Below are positions 38,853 through 45,056 of a stretch of 45,056 nt of DNA, piece after piece. The notes beneath the pieces were generated by a model. It made no database searches, was not told where the DNA came from, and was given only the letters and a program-made list of their open reading frames with translations. Origin of the DNA: Pseudomonadota bacterium. Lineage in GTDB: Bacteria > Pseudomonadota > Gammaproteobacteria > Pseudomonadales > Pseudohongiellaceae. The stretch is from assembly GCA_027623555.1 (NCBI GenBank), contig JAQBSZ010000035.1, positions 1 to 45,056 on the forward strand, given 5' to 3'. Within the stretch, counting starts at the first letter, position 1; every line of letters begins with the position of its first letter. The position numbers and the translations under genes are program-made.

Positions 38853-39929
38853 ATGAGTTTCGAACGCCCCAACGTTGAGAAAATGCGCGGCTACACACCC
38901 GGCGAACAGAGGGAAGGCAATGATGTCATTAAACTCAATACCAACGAGAATCCTTACCCGGCCAGCCCGGCCGTAGCCGAGGCGCTGCGCGCGCTTGCAG
39001 TTGAGAATCTCAGGCATTATCCACCACCGCTGGCCGATGCTTTTCGTGAGGCTGCTGCCAGTCTCAACAAGGTAACGCCGCAAAACATCATTCCCACCAA
39101 TGGTGGTGATGAACTACTCAGGCTGGTGATAACAACTTTTGTGGATGTCAACGAGAGCATCCTGATTACCAAACCCTCCTATTCCCTCTATCCAGTATTG
39201 GCCTCAGTGCAGGGTTGCCGCCTCGTTGAGATTCCATTGCAGGATGATTGGACCATGCCAGCAGATTTTATCGCATCAGTCGCTAACAGTGGCGCCAAGC
39301 TGTGCATCCTGGTAAATCCTCATGCTCCCACAGGTACCCTGCTCAGCGACGAGTACCTGACTGAACTGGCAGAAAACTTTCCCGGTATTCTGGTCATCGA
39401 CGAGGCCTATGTGGATTTTGTTGATCCAGACTTTGGCTATGATGCCGTCTCTCTAATCGACTCTTTCGACAACGTGTTGATTCTGCGTTCGCTATCCAAG
39501 GGTTATTCCTTAGCCGGAATGCGATTCGGCTATGGCATTGGTGCTGAACCCCTGCTCCACCCGATGCTCTATAAAACCAGAGACAGCTATAACACCGACA
39601 CCGTCTCGCAAAGACTTGCTACTGCTGCGCTTGAGTCCATCGATTATGCCGAGGAAATCTGGGCCAAGATTCGTGCATCGCGAAGCTCCCTGACCGCAGC
39701 CCTCAATGGCCTGGGACTCAATACCACAGCCAGTCAGACGAATTTTGTACTCAGCCAGATTCCCCAGTCCATTGGTGCTCGAGATCTCTACCAGGCACTG
39801 AAGGATCGCAACATCCTGGTGCGCTATTTCGATGAGGAAAGACTGCGTGACAAGTTACGTATTTCAATCGGCAAAGAATCCGAGCATGCTGCCCTGCTAG
39901 AGGCGATTCGGGATATCATCAATGCCTGA
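38853..39929 (+). CDS. hisC: Histidinol-phosphate aminotransferase
   Basis: HisC converts imidazole-acetol phosphate and glutamate to histidinol phosphate in histidine synthesis; relatives act on aromatic amino acids. 358 residues starting at the ATG at 38853 (MSFERPNVEKMRGYTPGEQ); an earlier in-frame start would overlap the upstream gene and has no conserved residues. The fold-type-I PLP enzyme has LNTNENPYPASP, NPHAPTGTLL, the Asp in DEAYVDFVD, and the PLP Lys216 in SLSKGYSLAGMRFGYG. The C-terminal LRISIGKESEHA Arg binds substrate carboxylate. No other his gene is adjacent, so it could also serve tyrosine/phenylalanine metabolism. Confidence 0.93.
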   Translation: MSFERPNVEKMRGYTPGEQREGNDVIKLNTNENPYPASPAVAEALRALAVENLRHYPPPLADAFREAAASLNKVTPQNIIPTNGGDELLRLVITTFVDVNESILITKPSYSLYPVLASVQGCRLVEIPLQDDWTMPADFIASVANSGAKLCILVNPHAPTGTLLSDEYLTELAENFPGILVIDEAYVDFVDPDFGYDAVSLIDSFDNVLILRSLSKGYSLAGMRFGYGIGAEPLLHPMLYKTRDSYNTDTVSQRLATAALESIDYAEEIWAKIRASRSSLTAALNGLGLNTTASQTNFVLSQIPQSIGARDLYQALKDRNILVRYFDEERLRDKLRISIGKESEHAALLEAIRDIINA

Positions 39930-40050
39930 ACCGGGTTCTTGCAACTGCTGCTGTGAAAGTTTGTTGAACCAGGTGATCGGTTAACATAATAATTAACGCG
40001 ACATCCCTGGCGCTAGCAACGCGCTTTCAAATTCACCGTGGGGTAAACCC

Positions 40051-40506
40051 ATGAATTCTTCGGAACAATCACCGCACGCGGAAAAGATTTACTACTGCTC
40101 CAGCTGCAGAAAACCACTCAGGCGCATCGAGGGTAAGATGGGTCCGTTCTGGGGCTGCACTGGATACCCGCAATGCACAACCACGCTGAATGACCTGCAC
40201 GGTGCACCGTCAACTGATATCGATGAACACTATCGTTGCCCGATCTGCACGCGGCGCCTGGTCAGGGCAGACAAGGGCAAAGGCAACTACTGGTTTTGCA
40301 GTGGCTACTCGAAAGGTTGTAAAGTAAGGCTGGCTGACAAGGCTGGCAAGCCGGAGTCAGCTTACCGCTGTCCAGGTTGCGGAAACCTGTTGGTTCGACG
40401 TGAAGGCAAGAATGGACCATTCTGGGGATGTAGCGACTACCCGAATTGTAAAACCAGTCTGAAAGATACTGCTAAAGGTCCTGACTTTGATCTTTTCACT
40501 GCTTAA
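40051..40506 (+). CDS. Topoisomerase-type zinc-ribbon protein with three ribbons
   Basis: A 151-residue cytoplasmic protein made of three topoisomerase-I-type zinc ribbons. Each has four cysteines: CSSC...GCTGYPQC (16-42), CPIC...CSGYSKGC (64-90) and CPGC...GCSDYPNC (107-134). The first and third share the FWGCxxYPxC motif of the C-terminal DNA-binding ribbons of TopA. Stand-alone proteins of this kind (YrdD-like) bind single-stranded DNA. No catalytic domain is present. GGGG lies seven bases before the ATG, in a short inverted repeat (GGGTAAACCC). A membrane-protein frame overlaps its last 20 bases. Confidence 0.9.
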   Translation: MNSSEQSPHAEKIYYCSSCRKPLRRIEGKMGPFWGCTGYPQCTTTLNDLHGAPSTDIDEHYRCPICTRRLVRADKGKGNYWFCSGYSKGCKVRLADKAGKPESAYRCPGCGNLLVRREGKNGPFWGCSDYPNCKTSLKDTAKGPDFDLFTA

Positions 40507-40738
40507 CGTTCGTAAGAAAACAGCTGCCGCCCTGGCGGGTATTGCTATAGCTGCCCTGAGCCTCTGGGGAGTGGCCATGTGGCAGAACGTTTCCCTGGCT
40601 GAACTGTTCACGATACTGTTGGCGACAGTAGTCATGCTGGGAACGATTATCGTTCTGGCGCTATTAATAATCGCCGTCTTTAAATTACTCAGCGCTGCAC
40701 TGAAGAAACTGACCGGCTCGAAAAAAGCAGAAGACTAA
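40487..40738 (+). CDS. Small two-helix membrane protein (TTG start, overlaps zinc-ribbon gene)
   Basis: An 83-residue protein with two hydrophobic helices (AAALAGIAIAALSLWGVAM and LFTILLATVVMLGTIIVLALLIIAVF) and a basic tail (KKLTGSKKAED). The best start is TTG at 40487, inside the zinc-ribbon gene, with AAAGG eight bases upstream. The 20-base overlap suggests translational coupling. No family is recognised. The clear helix-and-positive-end pattern supports a real protein. It ends against the convergent rimI-type gene with no gap. Confidence 0.6.
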   Translation: MIFSLLNVRKKTAAALAGIAIAALSLWGVAMWQNVSLAELFTILLATVVMLGTIIVLALLIIAVFKLLSAALKKLTGSKKAED

Positions 40739-41233
40739 CTAAGGCAGCGGCAAGCTGCTCGACATGATAATGGCGTCTTCTCTTCCCTGCGTGCCCGGAT
40801 AATAGTTTTTACGATCTCCAATCTGTACAAATCCCATCGAGCGATAGAGCTCTATCGCACCGAAGTTGGTAGACCTTACTTCCAGGAAACATTCCATTGC
40901 TTCCAATTTATAAGCTCGATCCAGTAATAACTTGAACAGCTTGCGGCCGTAACCCCTGCGTTGAAAATCAGGATGTACACACAGCGTGAGAAGATGACAT
41001 TCGCCGATCGCCACCGACAAGACAGCATGGGCAACAATTCGCTGCTTGTTTGCCAACACCCAGCACTGGTAGCCCGCGCGCAGGCAGTCGATAAAAATCC
41101 GCTTGGACCAGGAATGGTTGTAGGCAGTCGCCTCATTCTGAACCACCAGATCCAGATCACTGTTGCGCATTCTTCTCGCGAAAAATTGAGAGGCTGGTAA
41201 CTGACTGGCAATTGATGTCGACGGTTGGGTCAT
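40739..41233 (-). CDS. rimI: Ribosomal protein S18 alanine N-acetyltransferase (RimI-like GNAT)
   Basis: A 164-residue GNAT acetyltransferase that matches RimI, which acetylates the N-terminal Ala of ribosomal protein S18. The acetyl-CoA binding motif is VHPDFQRRGYGRKL. It is preceded by the strand ECHLLTLC and followed by FLEVRSTNFGAIELYRSMGFVQIGDRKNYY with the conserved Asn and Tyr. An N-terminal extension of about 18 residues is not typical. The holD-like gene lies 27 bases upstream on the same strand, the order seen in E. coli. Confidence 0.9.
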   Translation of the reverse strand: MTQPSTSIASQLPASQFFARRMRNSDLDLVVQNEATAYNHSWSKRIFIDCLRAGYQCWVLANKQRIVAHAVLSVAIGECHLLTLCVHPDFQRRGYGRKLFKLLLDRAYKLEAMECFLEVRSTNFGAIELYRSMGFVQIGDRKNYYPGTQGREDAIIMSSSLPLP

Positions 41234-41260
41234 AAATACAAATCTGGAACAATGTTTATC

Positions 41261-42061
41261 TTAAGCGCCTGCCTGGACAGCCACATTCTTGAGTCGTTCT
41301 CTCAATGCTTGCAATTGCTGCCACACCTCTTTCTTAAGCAGGGGATATGAGAGCATCGCCTGTAGGCTGCTGGTGACAGTGAGATGATACGCTGCATCAC
41401 GTACCAGATAATCACGCTCCTCGCCTTTTTGCGAATCACGCACCAGCAATTCGTCGATTTTCCCGGCGAACACCAACAGGTTCTGGAAGCCATCCTGCTT
41501 CTTGCGCATTGCCAGGTATCCACCCAGGGCCTGATGGGCCGCTCGAGTAGGTTCGGTGTCCATGGGCAATCCTGCCACCAGCGGCCAGTCAAACGATTCA
41601 CTGGAAAAATTACAGGCACTGCAATCGGTATTCAGCGCCTGCAGGATATTGCGCAGCAAGCTGATGGCTGCATCACTATCAGTTGCAGATTGCAGATGCG
41701 GTAGCTCATTAACTATCGAGAGCTGCTCATTGATTCGGTAATACCGCAAACTGAATCTGAGGTCGTGGCTGTGTGCGTCTTCTGGATTCGACAGGATTGT
41801 CGCTTGTGCTTGTCTATCTGTCCTGGCTTCGCTTGCAGGAGAATCATTCGGCGTTGCCATGGTGACCGCCGGAATCTGGACAGGTGCTGCCGCTGATTGC
41901 TTGATAACCGGAACATCTGGCACGGATCGTATTGAATCCGGCTGCACCTCGGTGGTCAGATCATACTGAGGAGAGAGCCTGGCTCCCGGCAGGGCGACCC
42001 GCGGGTACACCACCTGGATTCCCATCGCCCTGAGGTAGGCTTGTCTGCGAAGTTCAGTCAC
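41261..42061 (-). CDS. HolD-like protein (DNA polymerase III psi subunit candidate), extended
   Basis: A 266-residue protein whose first 25 residues (RRQAYLRAMGIQVVYPRVALPG) resemble the N-terminus of HolD, the psi subunit that bridges the clamp loader and chi. The segment (aromatic/Leu, xGIxxWxxRxxLPGA) is the part of psi that contacts chi. The E. coli protein is only 137 residues; here a long Pro/Ser/Ala linker (about 30-90) separates it from a C-terminal domain (SFDWPLVAGLPMDTEPTRAAHQAL, then LLVFAGKIDELL) that matches the psi fold. Adjacency to rimI supports the call. The linker is unusual. If not HolD, it is a lineage-specific envelope-free protein of unknown role. Confidence 0.65.
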   Translation of the reverse strand: MTELRRQAYLRAMGIQVVYPRVALPGARLSPQYDLTTEVQPDSIRSVPDVPVIKQSAAAPVQIPAVTMATPNDSPASEARTDRQAQATILSNPEDAHSHDLRFSLRYYRINEQLSIVNELPHLQSATDSDAAISLLRNILQALNTDCSACNFSSESFDWPLVAGLPMDTEPTRAAHQALGGYLAMRKKQDGFQNLLVFAGKIDELLVRDSQKGEERDYLVRDAAYHLTVTSSLQAMLSYPLLKKEVWQQLQALRERLKNVAVQAGA

Positions 42062-42229
42062 GGAGTATTCTGGCTAGTTGTGGCAAAGGTAATGCAGACT
42101 GTAAATATACTGCTTTGCACCTGTCACAACAAGGCGCGCATTCCCTGTGATTCGGCCGAGATTTGAAGTCGATCTGTATTCATGGTTGAATCCGCCTTCG
42201 TTGAATTTCAAGAATAATAGTTGAAAAAA

Positions 42230-43213
42230 ATGAGAGCAATTCTCTGTAAATCCCACGGGCCACCGGAAAACCTGGTTCTGGAAGAAATCCCGGCACCGAT
42301 TGCGGCAGACAACGAAGCCGTCGTCGAAGTCTATGCCGCCTCCCTGAATTTTCCTGATGGACTACAGATTCAAGGCAAGTACCAGTTTCAGCCTCCCATG
42401 CCCTTTACGCCAGGATCAGAAGTCGGCGGCGTTATCAAATCTGTGGGTGCTGGCCTGACTGGATTTGCTGAAGGCGACCGGGTGATGGCCACACCGGGAA
42501 TCGGCGGGCTGGCCGAGAAGGTAGTAGTGAAGGCAGACGGCCTGCGCAAGATACCTGACCGCATGGATTTCAGAACCGCCGCCGGTTTTGCCATGATCTA
42601 TACTACTTCCTACTACGCACTGAAACAGCGGGCAAACCTGCAACCAGGCGAAACCCTGTTGGTGCTTGGTGCCAGCGGTGGAGTCGGACTGGCTGCCGTG
42701 GAGCTCGGCAAGCTCATGGGAGCCAGGGTCATAGCAGCCGCCAGTTCCGATGAGAAGCTCAAATTCGTCAATCGACTGCAGCCCGATGCGCTAATTAATT
42801 ACGGAGACGGTGAACTCAAGGAAAAGGTCAAGGCGCTAACCAACGATCGCGGGGCCGATGTCATTTACGATCCTGTCGGTGGTGATTTGTTTGATCAATG
42901 CTGTCGCTGCATTAACTGGAATGGTCGCTTGTTGGTAATTGGTTTCACCAGCGGCAGAATTCCCGAATACAAAGCCAATCTCGCCCTGTTAAAGGGATCA
43001 TCGATGGTCGGCGTATTTCTTGGCAGGTTTCGCAAAGAAGAACCCCAGCAGTATGAGAAAAACTTTCAGGAACTGCTCAGCATGTACGAACAGGGCAAAC
43101 TTCGTCCCATCGTCACCGAGTCCTTCCCGATGGAGGATTTCGTGGCAGCGTTTAATGTCTTTACCGAACGCAGAGTGATGGGCAAGGTGACGCTGGAGAT
43201 CAAGGCAGAGTAA
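42230..43213 (+). CDS. Zinc-independent quinone oxidoreductase (MDR family)
   Basis: A 327-residue medium-chain reductase of the zeta-crystallin/QOR type, an NADPH-dependent enzyme reducing quinones or enoyl substrates. I start it at the ATG at 42230; a TTG three codons earlier is also possible. The N-terminal GroES-like domain (MRAILCKSHGPPENLVLEEIP; FTPGSEVGGVIKSVGAG) is followed by the Rossmann motif GASGGVGLAAVELGK. The zinc ligands of alcohol dehydrogenases are absent. The gene lies nine bases before the acyl-CoA synthetase gene, so the two probably act in the same pathway. Confidence 0.92.
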   Translation: MRAILCKSHGPPENLVLEEIPAPIAADNEAVVEVYAASLNFPDGLQIQGKYQFQPPMPFTPGSEVGGVIKSVGAGLTGFAEGDRVMATPGIGGLAEKVVVKADGLRKIPDRMDFRTAAGFAMIYTTSYYALKQRANLQPGETLLVLGASGGVGLAAVELGKLMGARVIAAASSDEKLKFVNRLQPDALINYGDGELKEKVKALTNDRGADVIYDPVGGDLFDQCCRCINWNGRLLVIGFTSGRIPEYKANLALLKGSSMVGVFLGRFRKEEPQQYEKNFQELLSMYEQGKLRPIVTESFPMEDFVAAFNVFTERRVMGKVTLEIKAE

Positions 43214-43222
43214 CGGCGCTTT

Positions 43223-44947
43223 ATGTTAACGGATGATGAAATTCGCCAGGACCTGGACGATCTCCGGGACATAGTCGCTGCCCACAAGGCGCCAGGCACG
43301 CCCCTCGCTACCCATACCCAGATCATCAATGGTCAACAATACGATGTGTTCAGCAGCATTCCACGAAACCTGGGGGAACTCTACGACCTCGCCCTTGAAC
43401 AAGCGAATGAGACCTTTCTCGTCTACCAGCACGAGCGCTACAGCTTCAAAGAAACTCTCAATATGGCGCGACGCCTGGCTCGGGTGATTTGCGATGACTA
43501 TGGCATTACCAGGGGAGACCGGGTGGCAGTGTGCGCACGCAATTCTCCGGAATGGTGCCTGGCCTATATGGCAACCACGCTCCTGGGCGCTGTCATCGTG
43601 CCCATGAATTCCTGGTGGCAAGGCGCAGAACTGGAATATGGCCTAAAAGACAGTGGTTGCAGGCTGGCATTTGTCGATGAAGCGCGCCGGCAACAGATTG
43701 CTCGGTTCGCCGAGGCCCATCAAATCAACATCGTGGTAATCAAGCCAGAAACAGATACCAGATACCCCGAATTCTATGACTTGCTGAATGGAATTGAGCC
43801 TTTGACTAATGCTGAAGTAGCAGCACTGGAAGTCTCACCCGAGGACAATGCGTCGATTATGTATACCTCCGGCTCCACTGGCATGCCCAAAGGTGTGCTC
43901 TCTACCCATCGCAACATTACCAACGCGCTCTATACTTGGAAATTCGTTAAGGAGATTACCGAGATTCTGCGTCCGGAACTGGTCGAGGAGAACCCGGAAT
44001 TCCAGCCAGCCATTCTCGCTAACGTACCGCTGTTTCATGTAACAGGCAGTCACGCACAATTTCTGGCCAGTTTCGTGTATCCGAGAAAGTTCGTGATGAT
44101 GTACAAATGGGATCCGGAACAGGCCCTGCAACTCATCGAAGCAGAGCGCATCTCGGTGTTTCACGGCGTCCCTACCATGACCTGGGAGATCATGAAGTCT
44201 CCACGATTCGACTCCACCGATTTGCGGAGCCTGCGCGGCGTGCAGAGCGGTGGCGCACCCCGACCTCCGGAACATCTGGGTATGATGCTCGAGAAATTTC
44301 CCGCCGCTGCAATCCCCGGGCTTGGCTATGGACTCACCGAAACCAATGCCATCGGCGCGATAATTTCCGGCCAGTTTTATGCAGCGAAGCCCCATAGCAC
44401 GGGTCGCCCTACCCCTCCCGTGACCAGCGTAATGATAGTCAATGATGCAGGACAGGATCTCGACCAGGGTGAAGTGGGGGAAATCTGCATTAAAGGGCCT
44501 ACCGTGATGCAGGGCTACTGGAATCAACCAGAAGCTACCGCCGCCGTCATAAAAAATGGTTGGTTTCATACCGGGGACATCGGCAAGCTCGATGATCTCG
44601 GGTTCCTTATTATCCTCGACCGGGCCAAGGACATCGTCATTCGAGGCGGGGAAAACATCGGCTGCGCCGAAGTGGAATATGCTATCAGTGAACACCCCGC
44701 AGTCAGTGAAGTGTCAGTCTATGGGATTCCCGATGACCGCCTCGGCGAGGTTCCAGTGGCCTCGGTGATGCTGCTGGAAAATCAAGCATTGAGCGAAGAG
44801 CAACTTAAGGAATTCCTGAAGTCCCGCATCGCCGCTTTCAAGGTTCCTGAACGTGTCTATTTTCAGTATGAACAGCTCCCCAGGATTGCCTCCGGCAAGA
44901 TTGCGAAGAAGGAATTACGCCGTCAAATAATTGCCAAAATTCACTAG
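43223..44947 (+). CDS. Acyl-CoA synthetase (AMP-forming ligase)
   Basis: A 574-residue ANL-superfamily ligase that activates a carboxylic acid to acyl-AMP, then to acyl-CoA. The P-loop motif [11 protein letters not shown] starts at residue 214. [11 protein letters not shown] and the later [32 protein letters not shown] (motif split here) carry the adenylate-binding Thr/Glu and the hinge Asp. The catalytic Lys is in [13 protein letters not shown] near the C-terminus. The N-terminal 40 residues are a short extension. It is nine bases downstream of the quinone oxidoreductase gene. The substrate, probably a fatty or aromatic acid, cannot be fixed. Confidence 0.93.
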   Translation: MLTDDEIRQDLDDLRDIVAAHKAPGTPLATHTQIINGQQYDVFSSIPRNLGELYDLALEQANETFLVYQHERYSFKETLNMARRLARVICDDYGITRGDRVAVCARNSPEWCLAYMATTLLGAVIVPMNSWWQGAELEYGLKDSGCRLAFVDEARRQQIARFAEAHQINIVVIKPETDTRYPEFYDLLNGIEPLTNAEVAALEVSPEDNASIMYTSGSTGMPKGVLSTHRNITNALYTWKFVKEITEILRPELVEENPEFQPAILANVPLFHVTGSHAQFLASFVYPRKFVMMYKWDPEQALQLIEAERISVFHGVPTMTWEIMKSPRFDSTDLRSLRGVQSGGAPRPPEHLGMMLEKFPAAAIPGLGYGLTETNAIGAIISGQFYAAKPHSTGRPTPPVTSVMIVNDAGQDLDQGEVGEICIKGPTVMQGYWNQPEATAAVIKNGWFHTGDIGKLDDLGFLIILDRAKDIVIRGGENIGCAEVEYAISEHPAVSEVSVYGIPDDRLGEVPVASVMLLENQALSEEQLKEFLKSRIAAFKVPERVYFQYEQLPRIASGKIAKKELRRQIIAKIH

Positions 44948-45056
44948 GGAGCCACTGATCACATAGGGTCACTCTGCGGGAGTCTGGCGCGTTCAGCAGC
45001 TAGGCGTCGTGCGCAGTGAATGGCATCGTCCTTGGCAAGCACGACAACGACGCGGC
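44948..45056. other. Intergenic end of window, no feature seen
   Basis: The last 109 bases follow the acyl-CoA synthetase stop. I see no start with a ribosome site, no terminator with a T-run and no repeat. Whatever follows lies outside the window. Confidence 0.5.

Noticed and set aside
43835..44695. 286-codon minus-strand frame inside the acyl-CoA synthetase gene
   Set aside because: It is antisense to the ligase motifs, has no family features and no ribosome site.

Overview
This is a 45 kb piece of a bacterial chromosome with densely packed, mostly core genes. Several local orders are typical of Gammaproteobacteria: prfC-tgt-yajC-secD-secF, rimI next to a holD-like gene, and a fused cysNC-type APS kinase. 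Fatty-acid genes, a GAF-containing GspE-like ATPase and a DUF3524 (tRNA-queuosine mannosyltransferase type) gene also fit a free-living, perhaps marine, gammaproteobacterium. The exact lineage cannot be fixed from sequence alone. I see no tRNA or rRNA gene, CRISPR array, insertion sequence or prophage.

Layout. Bases 1-320 hold a 59-bp direct repeat with a 93-bp period. Bases 321-3117 carry an acyltransferase-3 membrane protein, about 0.9 kb with no convincing gene, and a secreted helical protein whose upstream region carries a 19-bp near-palindrome that is repeated 1.2 kb away. Bases 3342-17985 are one tightly packed leftward operon of eight genes: DUF4175, vWA/GATase-like, a C13-like protein, a TPR metallopeptidase, DUF4159, MoxR AAA+ ATPase, DUF58 and a BatA-type vWA protein. 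This is the most system-like part of the window. Bases 18339-24326 carry Nudix, SDR, GST, the DUF3524 glycosyltransferase and a LysM-rich MltD-type transglycosylase. Bases 24538-30669 are the protein-export and translation block secF, secD, yajC, tgt and prfC, all leftward. Bases 30892-33248 pair an acyl-CoA dehydrogenase with a CysNC protein that has lost its GTPase domain. Bases 33889-34427 are an AT-rich, gene-free stretch with a cluster of DnaA-box-like 9-mers. Bases 34428-44947 carry small membrane proteins, the orphan secretion-type ATPase, a lysozyme-like protein, hisC, a zinc-ribbon protein, rimI, the holD-like gene, a quinone oxidoreductase and an acyl-CoA synthetase.

How the genes work together. 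In the large operon, a cytoplasmic MoxR ATPase is encoded with two membrane-anchored vWA proteins, a DUF58 adaptor, a giant membrane-anchored coiled-coil protein and three exported proteins. Two of those have a peptidase-type fold; one keeps its zinc motif and the other appears to lack its catalytic cysteine. This suggests an envelope-located, ATP-driven assembly or quality-control machine, but its substrate is unknown. The Sec block and Tgt are ordinary housekeeping. The DUF3524 enzyme may further modify the queuosine that Tgt helps install. Genes left of about 34.1 kb run mostly leftward (19 of 23) and those to the right mostly rightward (7 of 11). Together with the DnaA-box cluster, this makes the 34.1 kb region worth checking as an origin or DnaA-control site.
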